DNA of 64,000 nucleotides from Nocardiopsis flavescens (GCF_900141985.1 NZ_FQZK01000017.1:59520-123519), one strand, 5' to 3'; positions 13,159 to 21,884 are shown, counted from the stretch's first letter. Notes: generated by a model from the letters alone, not told the origin. Made by a program: numbers and translations.

Positions 13159-13988
13159 ACGCGTGGAGGATTCGCCAGGCCGGAGAGAAGGACACAGGCG
13201 ATGTCGTCGACCTGCTGAACGAGGCTGCCGACAAGCTGGAGGCTCGTGGCATCGACCAGTGGAAACCGGGGTGGATGACGGAGCAACGGCTGCGTCCCAT
13301 GATCCAGCGCGGCGAAACTTTTGTCGTTCACGATGCCAGAGGCGACCTTGTTGCGACGGTCTCACTGAGTCCAGAAGCGGACCCAGATTTTTGGACTCAT
13401 CGTGAGCAGAAGGTCCCTGCTCTTTACTTGGCCAAGCTTGCAGGCCGCCCGTCAGGTATCGGCGCCTGGGTCCTCGAATGGGCCATCGAGTACGCTGGAC
13501 GCCATGGATACAAGGCGGTGCGGCTTGACGCGTGGGCGAGCAATTCTGGGCTGCACAGCTACTACGTGAGAAACGGCTGGATTCATCTACGTACGATGTC
13601 CGTTCCTGGGCGCAATAGTGGAGCGCTTTTTGAGCACCCGGCGAGGCTTCGCGAAAATGAGGAAGCATTGATTATCGAAACTGCTATTCGCCCCACAGCT
13701 TCGCAGGATGCGATCGATGCAGATGCATATCTTCCTGTGCATGAAGTTTCTCAAGCCGTGGTTTCTGGTGTTTCCCCATTTAGAGAAGAAGCACACCCCC
13801 TCACTCTGCACCTCGGGGAGAGTCGCAGAATTTGGCACGACGGCACTGATTGGCGAGTAGGACACCCCGGGTGGAGGGAATATTACGCAGACCGCGTCCA
13901 ACACTGGAAGGCCCTCGACGACAGCCCCACTTCCCAGAAGTACGTCCTTTTGGACGAGGCGGGTTCTGTGCAGTTGAAATACATCTGA
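13155..13988 (+). CDS. GNAT-family N-acetyltransferase with C-terminal extension
   Basis: 277 residues from a GTG at 13155 overlapping the GntR stop. The first 150 residues form a GNAT domain: IRQAGEKDTGDVVDLL, a VVHDARGDLVATVSLS strand pair, a GRPSGIGAWVLEWA acetyl-CoA loop region, and ASNSGLHSYYVRNGW at the end. The C-terminal about 110 residues are unusual, contain DWRVGHPGWREYYADR, and match nothing I know. The DNA for this part is AT-richer than the element average. Coupled expression with the regulator suggests a modifier or signalling role; substrate unknown. Confidence 0.8.
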   Translation: MNAWRIRQAGEKDTGDVVDLLNEAADKLEARGIDQWKPGWMTEQRLRPMIQRGETFVVHDARGDLVATVSLSPEADPDFWTHREQKVPALYLAKLAGRPSGIGAWVLEWAIEYAGRHGYKAVRLDAWASNSGLHSYYVRNGWIHLRTMSVPGRNSGALFEHPARLRENEEALIIETAIRPTASQDAIDADAYLPVHEVSQAVVSGVSPFREEAHPLTLHLGESRRIWHDGTDWRVGHPGWREYYADRVQHWKALDDSPTSQKYVLLDEAGSVQLKYI

Positions 13989-14008
13989 GCCTCGCCAGAT
14001 CGAAATTA

Positions 14009-14037
14009 GGGCCTCCAGTATATTGGAGGCCCTTTTT
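14009..14037 (+). terminator. Intrinsic terminator of the GntR-GNAT operon
   Basis: A 9-bp perfect stem (GGGCCTCCA, 14009-14017, with TGGAGGCCC, 14024-14032) and a 6-nt loop are followed by five T residues. It is placed 21 bp after the GNAT stop and just before the convergent HEPN-like gene. Confidence 0.9.
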
Positions 14038-14061
14038 CGAGGGATGGACCGCAAGGAGACG

Positions 14062-15216
14062 TCATTCTTGCTTGATTGGACACCAATACAAGGTCCCCTC
14101 GAGATCCTGCACACGCTCTCGCTGGGATTTCGTAAGATTCCCGTCACCTCCCGCCCCGGGGTCAGTCACGGCAAGCAGTGCTCGCGGATAAAGTCTGGAT
14201 TTTTTAGCCACCTGCTCATCCACAAAAGCAAACAAATCATGAAAGGCCTCCGAAGCGGGAGGCAAATCCCGCCAATGCGGCTCGTGCCCTGAATGAATAA
14301 TCTGGTTCCTCAGCCCATAAAGCCTGACCCAGTAAGCACCGGCAGGCGTGCTGGTATTGCTAGTACTCCAATTACCCCCCAGCTTGTCGGGCAACATTTT
14401 CGTGAACAGAGACTTAAAGCTAGTATCTCCTCGAATCTGGTCAATATCAGACCTGCTTGGATTTTCATCGAGAAGAATCATCTCAAAGACGCCGGAGAGA
14501 TACTTCTCCACGGCGGATTGCATCATAATTATGGCAGATATTTCATCACCACTCATCAGTCGAGCATGACCTTCAGTAGCTAGCTGACGGGCGACCCTAA
14601 TAGGGTGATGCCTACCTTCGACAGCTCCTCGGCGCTCGTAGTCGATGACAGCACGGATGCTCTCAGCATCATCGTGGGAATAGGATGCGAATCTCTCGTT
14701 GTATTTTTTGTTGTTGAGCCGAAAGCTGGATTGGCACAAGAGGGCATCCGTACCACCCTCAAACACTCGATATATAATTTGTGGCGCGAGACCTTCTTTT
14801 GAAATCTTTCGCATAAGGTTCTCCTTGGTAGCCACCTGCGAGGCCCCAATGAGCGAATTTACGGCACCCATGCACCGTTCAAATATAATGGAAAAGCGCT
14901 CATCGGCACTCGGATTCGAGCTTGCGGGTTCGTCCGCGAATATCTCATCCGTAGTCTTAGCCTGGATCCAAGTCTGCCATGATCGCTCCTCTTCTCCTGG
15001 ATCATGGGTGCCAATGATCGTAGAGAATCCGTACCCGTAGGGATCTTCTGCAAGATCCTGAAAATTGACATGAGTGTGAGTTACTCGCAACGATACATGA
15101 TTCAAACTCTCTGAATATTTATCGGAAACAGGGCCGTATATCACGCCGGAAGGGATTGGCAAATCAAAAGGGAGAAGGAAGTAAAAGAGCAGATCATTGG
15201 GTATCTTTTGCGGCAT
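14062..15216 (-). CDS. HEPN-domain-like protein, probable defence cargo
   Basis: 384 residues from an ATG at 15216 with an excellent AGGAGG site; an extension to 15249 is unlikely. The N-terminal about 200 residues are unrecognised. The C-terminal third is helical and contains GLRNQIIHSG (Arg303 to His308), the Rx4H-type signature of HEPN ribonucleases and ApeA-like abortive-infection proteins, preceded by a helix with AIIMMQSAVEKYL. The DNA is markedly AT-richer than its surroundings, indicating recent transfer. Placed beside the AICE end it looks like cargo. HEPN assignment is by motif and layout; RNase activity is inferred. Confidence 0.65.
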   Translation of the reverse strand: MPQKIPNDLLFYFLLPFDLPIPSGVIYGPVSDKYSESLNHVSLRVTHTHVNFQDLAEDPYGYGFSTIIGTHDPGEEERSWQTWIQAKTTDEIFADEPASSNPSADERFSIIFERCMGAVNSLIGASQVATKENLMRKISKEGLAPQIIYRVFEGGTDALLCQSSFRLNNKKYNERFASYSHDDAESIRAVIDYERRGAVEGRHHPIRVARQLATEGHARLMSGDEISAIIMMQSAVEKYLSGVFEMILLDENPSRSDIDQIRGDTSFKSLFTKMLPDKLGGNWSTSNTSTPAGAYWVRLYGLRNQIIHSGHEPHWRDLPPASEAFHDLFAFVDEQVAKKSRLYPRALLAVTDPGAGGDGNLTKSQRERVQDLEGTLYWCPIKQE

Positions 15217-15297
15217 TTTCAGACCTCCTTTGGCCTTCAAGTAAGCCACCTTCTGAGAATTTTCAGAGAAGTCGGCGTACTTGATATTCCAATTATC

Positions 15298-15552
15298 CTA
15301 CGGGTGACCTGTTTCCACAGAGAAGGCGCGAATCACGTGGCCACCGGAAGACATCTCAGGGCTGGCTTCCAACCTGTACCAATGCCCATTGCATTCCACT
15401 ACCACCCCGTATACGCCCGCGGGATTTTCATTTGTTAGGTGAACGACGTGTCCGTCACTTTCAACTACAGACAGCCACTTGCTGGCGCGGGCGCCCCAAT
15501 CCTTGTCGGCAGTGATAACTCGGTACTCGGTAATTTCCCTAGTGGGGGGCAT
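15298..15552 (-). CDS. Small hypothetical protein (84 aa) beside the HEPN-like gene
   Basis: 84 residues from an ATG at 15552 with GAGGAG seven nt upstream. The content is beta-rich (YRVITADKDWGARASKWLSVVES, then VYGVVVECNGHWYRLEAS), with no cysteine, membrane helix or HTH. No family recognised. It lies upstream of and in the same direction as the HEPN-like gene, with an 81-bp gap, so it could be a regulatory or antitoxin partner; the sequence does not prove that. It is not an MNT nucleotidyltransferase. Confidence 0.62.
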   Translation of the reverse strand: MPPTREITEYRVITADKDWGARASKWLSVVESDGHVVHLTNENPAGVYGVVVECNGHWYRLEASPEMSSGGHVIRAFSVETGHP

Positions 15553-15689
15553 CAAAACACTCCTCGATTGATCAGGAAGTCCAGGCTACGTCGCGTGTAC
15601 GACATGCAGGAGACAACCCTGCCGCGTGCCAGGCGCTATGCGCGGCTCGAAGCGCGCTACCCCCCACTGCCTAGCTAGCCAGGGGGTAG

Positions 15690-15807
15690 GCGGAGGCTGG
15701 TCCGGAGGCTGCGGAGGCTAGGCGGAGGCTGAGAACGGGCGCTAGCCTCCGCAGCATCTGCGCAGTTCAGAGGCGGTTCTGACACGCATGCGGAGGCTGC
15801 GGAGGCT
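15690..15807. repeat. Iteron array (GCGGAGGCT), candidate replication origin
   Basis: The 9-mer occurs at 15690, 15702 (first base C), 15711, 15722, 15790 and 15799 in direct orientation and at 15744-15752 inverted. Spacings of 9-12 bp approximate a helical turn. An AT-rich dyad follows directly. The same 9-mer clusters in the replication ATPase gene. This layout fits iterons of a plasmid-like origin. Confidence 0.62.
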
Positions 15808-16100
15808 AGCTCTTCTTATTCTCTAAGAAGGTGAAGAGCACCAGCAGCAAGCCCCCCACTGGCTAGCTCTACGAACCCCGGCCACGGCAGGCCGGTGGTC
15901 CGCCTCGGGCGCACATCGGGCGCACACCAGAGCTGAAAACGGCGCGAGACGGCGCGTGTTACCAACAGATGAAGTCGGGCCCCAGCTGGGGACTTCGGGG
16001 GTTCGCACTGCTAGCGTCTTGGCAGACATCAGTTCTACGACATCTAGGCCGCAGTCGCAGCTCCCCGGAGAGGCGCGCCCGGCGGCGCGCCCTCCTCCCC

Positions 16101-16130
16101 GGGGCCGGTATCCGAACGGATACCGGCCCC
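16101..16130. repeat. 14-bp perfect inverted repeat upstream of glnE
   Basis: GGGGCCGGTATCCG (16101-16114) pairs exactly with 16117-16130 around a central AA. It lies about 130 bp before glnE. It may be a terminator remnant of a displaced upstream gene, a regulator site, or part of the attachment region. There is no T-tract. Confidence 0.6.
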
Positions 16131-16262
16131 GACCCGGTTCCGGACCGTCCCCGGGCGAACCCGAGAGCGGGAGCGCACGGAGGTGTTCCGGCCCCCGGCC
16201 GTGCGGTCCGCCGGAGGCCGTGCGGTTACCGTTGACGCGTGGCAAGGGACGGAAGAGACACC

Positions 16263-19200
16263 ATGACGGCAGGCGCGCTCGCTCGGCGCGGCTTCAGCGA
16301 CAGCCCCCGGGCCCTGCGGCTGGTGACGGGGGCGGGGCTGGACTCCCCCTCCGACACGGCCGTGATCGACTCCCTGGCGGCGGCCCCCGACCCCGACCGG
16401 GCCCTGCTGGGACTCATCCGCGTCCTGGAGAGCGACCCCGACCCCGACGCGCTGCGCGACGCGCTGCGCGAGGACCCCGCCCTGCGGGACCGGCTGTGCC
16501 GGGTGCTGGGCACCGGCGCAGCGCTCTCCGACCACCTGGTGCGCCACCCCGGCGACTGGCGCGAACTGCGCGGCGCCGACGCCGCCCGCACCCCCGATCC
16601 GCAGGAGCTGCGCCGGGGCCTGCTGCACACCGTGGGCGCCGACCCCCACGCCGCCGCCCCGGCCGCCGACCTCTCCGGCACCCGCTCCGCCGAGGAGCTG
16701 CGCCACGCCCTGCGCGTCGCCTACCGGCGCCGGGTGCTGCGGCTGGCGGGCCGGGACCTGACCGGCCTGGCCACCGTGGACGCGGTCGCCGCCGAGCTGT
16801 CCGACCTGGCGGCGGCCCTGCTGGACGGGGCGCTGGCGGTGGCCCGCGCCGAGCACCCCGAGGACGCCGCCCGCTGCCGCCTGGCCGTCATCGGCATGGG
16901 CAAGTGCGGGGGCCGCGAGCTCAACTACGTGAGCGACGTGGACGTGGTGTTCGTCGCCGAGCCCGCCGACGCCCCCGGGGACGGCGGGCCGGTGGACGAG
17001 CAGGCCGCGATGCGGTCGGCGACCCGGCTGGCCACGGCCCTGATGCGGGTGCCCGCGGAGACCGACGCGGAGGGCACCCTGTGGGAGGTGGACCCGGCGC
17101 TGCGCCCCGAGGGCAAGAACGGGCCGCTGGTGCGCCCCCTGTCGGGGCACCGCGCCTACTACGAGCGCTGGGCCAAGACGTGGGAGTTCCAGGCCCTGCT
17201 CAAGGCCCGCCCCATCGCCGGGGACATGGAGCTGGGCCGCGCCTACATGGACGTGATCACACCCATGGTGTGGGAGGCGTCCTCGCGCAGGAACTTCGTC
17301 GAGGACGTGCAGGCGATGCGCCGCCGGGTGCTGGAGCACATCCCCGCCGGGCAGGCCGACCGCGAGCTCAAGCTGGGCCCCGGCGGGCTGCGCGACATCG
17401 AGTTCTCGGTGCAGCTGCTGCAGCTGGTGCACGGGCGCGCCGACGGGCGGCTGCGGTCGGGCACCACCCTGGTGGCCCTGGCCGCCCTGTCCGAGCACGG
17501 GTACGTGGGCCGCCCGGACGCGGCGGGGCTGGCCGACGCCTACCGGTTCCTGCGCCGCCTGGAGCACCTGCTCCAGCTGGAGCGGCTGCGCCGCACCCAC
17601 CTGATGCCCGACGGCGGGACCGCCGACGGGCAGTCGGAGCTGCGCCTGCTGGGCCGCGCCCTGGGGTTCACCGCGGACCCGGTGCGGGAGCTGACCGAGG
17701 CCCGGCGCAAGGTCGCCGCCGAGGTGCGGCGCCTGCACGAGAAGCTGTTCTACCGGCCGCTGCTGAACGCCGTCGCCAAACTGCCCGGCGAGGAGGCGCG
17801 GCTCTCCCCCGAGCAGGCCCGCGACCGCCTGGAGGCGCTGGGGTTCGCCGACCCCGCCGGGGCGCTGCGCCACCTGGAGGCGCTGACCTCGGGCGTGTCT
17901 CGGCGCGCGTCGATACAGCGCACCCTGCTCCCGGTGATGCTGGGGTGGTTCTCCGACGCCCCCGACCCCGACGCCGGTCTGCTGGGGTTCCGCCAGGTCA
18001 GCGAGGCCCTGGGCACCACCCCGTGGTACCTGCGGCTGCTGCGCGACGACGTGCGGGTCGCGGAGCGGATGGCGTGGCTGCTGGGCACCAGCCGCTACGT
18101 CACCGAACTCCTCCTGCGCGCGCCCGAGGCGGTCGGGATGCTCGCCGACGACGCCGACCTGGTGCGGCGCGACCCCAAGGTGATGGCCGCCGAGGCCGAC
18201 GCGGCGCTGCGCCGCTACGACACCGCCGAGGAGTCGGTGTCGGCGGTGCGGGCGCTGCGCCGCCGGGAGCTGCTGCGCACGGCCGCCGCCGACCTGCTGG
18301 AGGTCTCCGACGTCCGGGACGTGGGGTCGGCGCTGACCGACATCGCCGCGGTGACCATCGACGCCGCCCTGCGGGTGGCCTCCGCCCGGGTCCTGGAGGC
18401 CGACGGCGAGGAGCTGACCCGCGTGTGCGTGGTCGCGATGGGCCGGTTCGGCGGCGGCGAGCTGACCTACGCCAGCGACGCCGACGTGATGTACGTGCAC
18501 GCCCCGCTGCCCGGGGCGGACGCCACGGCGGCCACCCGGCAGGCCATGGCGGTCGTGCGGGAGCTGGCGCGGCTGCTGGAGATGCCCGCCGCCGAACCCG
18601 CGCTGAAGGTCGACACGGACCTGCGGCCGGAGGGCCGCAGCGGTCCGGTGGTGCGCACCCTGGACTCCTACGCCGCCTACTACGGCCGCTGGTCGCAGGT
18701 GTGGGAGAGCCAGGCGCTGCTGCGGGCCCGGCCGGTGGCGGGGGACCCGGAGCTGCGGGCCGCGTTCAGCGCGCTCATCGACCCGGTCCGCTACCCGGAG
18801 GGCGGCATCGAGGCCTCCGCGGTGCTGGAGATCCGCAAGCTCAAGGCGCGGATGGAGTCCGAGCGGCTGCCGCGCGGCGCCGACCCGACCCTGCACACCA
18901 AGCTGGGCCGGGGCGGGCTGTCCGACGTGGAGTGGGTGGCCCAGCTGACCCAGCTGCGCCACGCCCACGAGTACCCGGACCTGCGCACCACCGGCACCCT
19001 GGAGGCGCTGGAGGCGGCCGTCGCCCACGGGCTGCTGGCGGCCGACGACGGTGTCGTGCTGGAGCAGGCCTGGCGGCTGGCCTCGCGGGTGCGCGGCATG
19101 GTGATGCTGGTGCGCGGCCGGGGCGGCGACTCCCTGCCCACCGACCTGCGGGTGCGGGCGGCGCTGGCCGCGGCCCTGGGCTGCCGCACCCCCGAGGACG

Positions 19201-19307
19201 GCGAGGAGGGCCTGTGGGAGGGGCCCGCCGAGCAGCTGACGGAGGCCTACCTGCGCACGACCCGCCGGGCGCGGGCCGTGATGGAGCGGGTGTTCTACGA
19301 CGAGTGA
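16263..19307 (+). CDS. glnE: Bifunctional glutamine synthetase adenylyltransferase/adenylyl-removing enzyme
   Basis: 1014 residues, the usual GlnE length. It has two nucleotidyltransferase halves. The N-terminal motif GMGKCGGRELNYVSDVDVVF sits near residue 210 and the C-terminal motif AMGRFGGGELTYASDADVMY near residue 722. A helical PII-response region separates them. It adenylylates or deadenylylates type I glutamine synthetase in response to nitrogen status. The ATG at 16263 with GGACGGAAGAG upstream is chosen; an in-frame GTG at 16239 is possible. It is the first clear core-chromosome gene after the element. The 3' end overlaps the convergent histidine kinase gene by 13 bp. Confidence 0.96.
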   Translation: MTAGALARRGFSDSPRALRLVTGAGLDSPSDTAVIDSLAAAPDPDRALLGLIRVLESDPDPDALRDALREDPALRDRLCRVLGTGAALSDHLVRHPGDWRELRGADAARTPDPQELRRGLLHTVGADPHAAAPAADLSGTRSAEELRHALRVAYRRRVLRLAGRDLTGLATVDAVAAELSDLAAALLDGALAVARAEHPEDAARCRLAVIGMGKCGGRELNYVSDVDVVFVAEPADAPGDGGPVDEQAAMRSATRLATALMRVPAETDAEGTLWEVDPALRPEGKNGPLVRPLSGHRAYYERWAKTWEFQALLKARPIAGDMELGRAYMDVITPMVWEASSRRNFVEDVQAMRRRVLEHIPAGQADRELKLGPGGLRDIEFSVQLLQLVHGRADGRLRSGTTLVALAALSEHGYVGRPDAAGLADAYRFLRRLEHLLQLERLRRTHLMPDGGTADGQSELRLLGRALGFTADPVRELTEARRKVAAEVRRLHEKLFYRPLLNAVAKLPGEEARLSPEQARDRLEALGFADPAGALRHLEALTSGVSRRASIQRTLLPVMLGWFSDAPDPDAGLLGFRQVSEALGTTPWYLRLLRDDVRVAERMAWLLGTSRYVTELLLRAPEAVGMLADDADLVRRDPKVMAAEADAALRRYDTAEESVSAVRALRRRELLRTAAADLLEVSDVRDVGSALTDIAAVTIDAALRVASARVLEADGEELTRVCVVAMGRFGGGELTYASDADVMYVHAPLPGADATAATRQAMAVVRELARLLEMPAAEPALKVDTDLRPEGRSGPVVRTLDSYAAYYGRWSQVWESQALLRARPVAGDPELRAAFSALIDPVRYPEGGIEASAVLEIRKLKARMESERLPRGADPTLHTKLGRGGLSDVEWVAQLTQLRHAHEYPDLRTTGTLEALEAAVAHGLLAADDGVVLEQAWRLASRVRGMVMLVRGRGGDSLPTDLRVRAALAAALGCRTPEDGEEGLWEGPAEQLTEAYLRTTRRARAVMERVFYDE

Positions 19308-20407
19308 GCCCGGACGGGGAGGGCGACCGCGACGGTGAGCCCTCCCCCCGGACGCGGGTCCAGGCGCAGCGTCCCGCCGTGGACGTCCACGACCCGGGAG
19401 ACCAGGGCCAGCCCCAGGCCGTGGCCCCCGCCGTCGCGGCGGGTGCGCCCCTCCCCGCGCAGGAAGGGCTCGGTGAGCCGGGCGACGGTCTCCGGTGCCA
19501 GGACGGGCCCGGTGTTGTCGGTGCGCAGGACGGCCGAGCCGTCCGGGGCGCGGCCGACGGAGACGGTCGCGGTGCCGCCGCGGACGTTGTGGCGCAGGGT
19601 GTTGCGCACGAGGTTGTCGGCCAGCCGCAGCAGCAGTTCGGGGTCTCCGGTGACCGGCGCGGGCGAGGCCTCCAGGCGCAGGTCCACGCCGCGCCGCCCG
19701 GCCTCCCCGCGGGCTTCGGCGACGGCCCGGCGGACGGGGTCGGCCAGGTCCAGGGGGCGGGCGGCGGCGGTGACGGCGTCGACGTCGGCCAGCCGCAGCA
19801 GGGCCTCGGTGAGGCCGACCGCGCGGGCGTTGACCTCGCTGAGCCGGTCGATCAGGGGGTCGTGGCCGGGGTCGCGGCGGGCGACGTCGAGCATGGTGGC
19901 GGTGACCGCCAGCGGGGTGCGCAGCTCGTGGGAGGCGTTGGCGGCGAACCTCTCCTGGACGGCGAAGGCGTCCTGGAGCCGGTCGAGCATGTGGTCGAAG
20001 GCGTCGGCCAGGCGCCGGAACTCGTCGTCGGGCCCGGTCAGGCGGATGCGGTGGTCCAGGCGGCCGGTGGCGACGGCGCGGACCGCCGCGTCGATGCGGT
20101 GCAGGGGCCGCAGCACCCATCCGGCCAGGAACCAGCCGCCGGACAGGCCGATGACGGCCAGCGCCGCCAGCACCCACAGGGTGACGTCCACCAGGGCCGC
20201 CACGATCTCGCCCCGGGAGGCGATGTTGATATGGGTGACGCTGGGGTCGGCCGTGGTCAGCGGGTAGTCGGGGAGGTACCGGACGACGATGTACACGCCG
20301 GCCAGGACCGCCATGCCGGACAGGACCAGGAAGGCGGCGTAGCCCAGGGTGAGGCGCAGTCGGGCGCTGACCGGCAGTCCCGGGCGCCGCGGCGGCGCCC
20401 CGTTCAC
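19295..20407 (-). CDS. Sensor histidine kinase (EnvZ/OmpR-type two-component system)
   Basis: 370 residues from a GTG at 20407 overlapping the regulator stop (GTGA). Two membrane segments (about 20-42 and 73-97) bracket a short extracytoplasmic loop (about 30 residues). A HAMP linker (about 98-150), the H-box FAANASHELRTPLAV (phosphoacceptor His near 167), an N-box NLVRNTLRH and a G-box GGHGLGLALV follow. The small sensor loop suggests sensing at the membrane. The gene is translationally coupled to its response regulator and converges on glnE. The stimulus is unknown; the adjacent divergent VanY-like gene hints at envelope stress. Confidence 0.92.
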   Translation of the reverse strand: MNGAPPRRPGLPVSARLRLTLGYAAFLVLSGMAVLAGVYIVVRYLPDYPLTTADPSVTHINIASRGEIVAALVDVTLWVLAALAVIGLSGGWFLAGWVLRPLHRIDAAVRAVATGRLDHRIRLTGPDDEFRRLADAFDHMLDRLQDAFAVQERFAANASHELRTPLAVTATMLDVARRDPGHDPLIDRLSEVNARAVGLTEALLRLADVDAVTAAARPLDLADPVRRAVAEARGEAGRRGVDLRLEASPAPVTGDPELLLRLADNLVRNTLRHNVRGGTATVSVGRAPDGSAVLRTDNTGPVLAPETVARLTEPFLRGEGRTRRDGGGHGLGLALVSRVVDVHGGTLRLDPRPGGGLTVAVALPVRAHSS

Positions 20408-21078
20408 CGTTCCCGCCCGGGGGCGGTGAGGCGGTAGCCGACGCCGGGGACGGTCACGAGGGGGTCGGGGTCGCCCAGCGCCTTGCGCAGGTGGGAGACG
20501 GCCACCCGGGGCGCGCTGGTGAAGGGGTCGGCGTGCTCGTCCCACACCTTCTCCAGCAGGGTCTCGGCGGTGACCACGGCCCCGTCGGCGCGCATGAGGA
20601 GTTCGAGGACGGCGAACTGCTTGCGGGGCAGGCGCAGCGGGCGGGTCCCCCGGTGGGCCTCCCGCCGGTAGGGGTCCAGGCGCAGGTCGCCGACCCACAG
20701 GACGGGTCCCACGGCGGCGGCCGGGCGGCGGGCCAGGGCGCGCAGGCGCACCACCAGCTCTTCCAGGGCGAACGGCTTGGTCAGGTAGTCGTCGGCGCCC
20801 AGGGAGAACCCGTCGACCTTGTCGCGCAGCCGCGCGGCGGCGGTGAGCATGAGGACCCGGGTCCCGGGGTGGTCGCGGACCAGGACGGCGCACACGTCGT
20901 CGCCGTGCACGCCCGGGATGTCGCGGTCCAGGACGACGGCGTCGTAGTCGTGGACGGCGATGCGCTCCAGCGCCTGTTCCCCGTCCAGGGCGACGTCGGC
21001 GGCGATGGCCTCCTGGCGCAGGCCCGCCTGGAGGGCCTGGGCCATGTAGGGCTCGTCCTCGACGACCAGTACGCGCAT
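20404..21078 (-). CDS. OmpR-family response regulator
   Basis: 224 residues. The receiver domain (1-120) has the acidic pair VVEDEP, phosphoacceptor AVVLDRDIPG (Asp near 51), Thr in MLTAA and Lys in YLTKPF. The C-terminal winged helix (about 130-220) has PLRLPRKQFAVLELLMR and VAVSHLRKALGD. It is the first gene of the pair and divergent from the VanY-like lipoprotein gene, a plausible target given the shared 170-bp upstream region. Confidence 0.94.
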   Translation of the reverse strand: MRVLVVEDEPYMAQALQAGLRQEAIAADVALDGEQALERIAVHDYDAVVLDRDIPGVHGDDVCAVLVRDHPGTRVLMLTAAARLRDKVDGFSLGADDYLTKPFALEELVVRLRALARRPAAAVGPVLWVGDLRLDPYRREAHRGTRPLRLPRKQFAVLELLMRADGAVVTAETLLEKVWDEHADPFTSAPRVAVSHLRKALGDPDPLVTVPGVGYRLTAPGRER

Positions 21079-21250
21079 GCGGTGTGTCCCCCCTCGTCGG
21101 CGGGCCCTCCCGGCCGCCCGGCTACGAGTCTAGGAGCCGGCCCCGTTGCGGAAGTGTTGCGTGATCGCGCGACACGGGCGCAACGCCCTCCCTGGTGGCG
21201 TGGGTCCCGAGCGCCGGACACGGGGTCCGGCCCTGGCGGGGGAGGGATCC

Positions 21251-21850
21251 GTGGGCGGAGTGCACCGATGGGCGGCGGCCTCGGCCGTGGCGGCCGTGCT
21301 GGCGGCGGGGGGCTGCGCGGCCCCGGGGGGCGGCGGGGGCGGCCTGCCGGGGGTGTCGGGCCCGACCGGCGGCGCGGGGCCGCTGACCGAGGACGACGGG
21401 TACGTGCCGGTGGGCGGGGGGCTGGCGGTGGACGCCGACGTGCCCGCGCTGACGGGGCTGGACCCCGAACTGCTGGCGGCGGTGCGCGAGGCCGCCGCGG
21501 CGGCGCTGGACGCCGGGATCGACGAGGTGGTGGTGACCGGCGGTTGGCGCAGCGAGCGCTACCAGGAGCACCTGTGGGAGGAGGCGGTGCGCGAGCACGG
21601 CGAGGAGGAGGCGCGCCGGTGGGTGGCCTCGCCCACCGGATCGACCCATGTCAGCGGGGACGCGGTGGACATCGGGTACACGAACGCGGCGGACTGGTTC
21701 TCGCGGTTCGGGCACGAGTACGGGCTGTGCCGGACCTACGCCAACGAGCTGTGGCACTACGAGCTGGCGGTGGAGCCGGGCGAGCCGTGCCCGCAGCCGG
21801 TCGCCGACGCCTCCGCGAGGCGCGGGGGCGCCCCCGCGCCTGGGGGGTGA
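21251..21850 (+). CDS. VanY-like D-alanyl-D-alanine carboxypeptidase lipoprotein
   Basis: 199 residues from a GTG at 21251 with GGGGAGGGATCC upstream; a longer in-frame start at 21146 lacks a ribosome-binding site and would bury the signal peptide. The signal sequence ends in the lipobox LAAGGC (Cys about 23). The mature part has the M15B/VanY signature STHVSGDAVDI for zinc binding and a C-terminal WHYE. It probably trims peptidoglycan stem peptides at the membrane surface. Divergent to the two-component system. Confidence 0.88.
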   Translation: MGGVHRWAAASAVAAVLAAGGCAAPGGGGGGLPGVSGPTGGAGPLTEDDGYVPVGGGLAVDADVPALTGLDPELLAAVREAAAAALDAGIDEVVVTGGWRSERYQEHLWEEAVREHGEEEARRWVASPTGSTHVSGDAVDIGYTNAADWFSRFGHEYGLCRTYANELWHYELAVEPGEPCPQPVADASARRGGAPAPGG

Positions 21851-21884
21851 GGCACGGGGGCGCCGGTCGGGAGGTCCCGCGCCC

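Larger units (their letters stand above)
15553..16262. other. Right end of the element and glnE upstream region (no gene)
   Basis: 710 bp without a supported gene. It contains near-identical direct repeats CCCCCCACTGSCTAGCT (15660-15676 and 15852-15868), which flank the iteron array at 15690-15807. An AT-rich dyad CTTCTTA/TAAGAAG lies near 15812-15830, a tandem TCGGGCGCACA pair near 15907-15930, and a 14-bp inverted repeat at 16101-16130. The element-chromosome junction should lie here. Without the left end I cannot define attR. Confidence 0.6.

Noticed and set aside
14023..14583. Short plus-strand frames antisense to the HEPN-like gene
   Set aside because: They lack ribosome-binding sites and are explained as complements of the well-supported minus-strand gene.
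15690..15807. CRISPR array
   Set aside because: Repeats are 9 bp with 0-3 bp (or irregular) spacing, there are no unique 30-40 bp spacers, and no cas genes are present.
15940..16060. tRNA gene remnant at the element right end
   Set aside because: A GGTTCG-like string near 16000 is not followed by a T-arm stem or a CCA-adjacent acceptor. No cloverleaf can be drawn.
16044..20177. A 1377-codon minus-strand frame antisense to glnE
   Set aside because: Same GC-driven artefact, with no domain signature and biased Gly/Gln/Pro content.
15956..20437. A 1493-codon open frame on the plus strand covering glnE and the two-component genes
   Set aside because: It is an out-of-frame shadow produced by the high GC content. 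The translated sequence is low-complexity Arg/Gly/Pro/Ala, while glnE and the kinase read in other frames with clear family motifs.
21146..21250. N-terminal extension of the VanY-like lipoprotein
   Set aside because: It would place a hydrophilic stretch before the signal peptide. The GTG at 21251 has a good ribosome-binding site and gives a proper lipobox distance.
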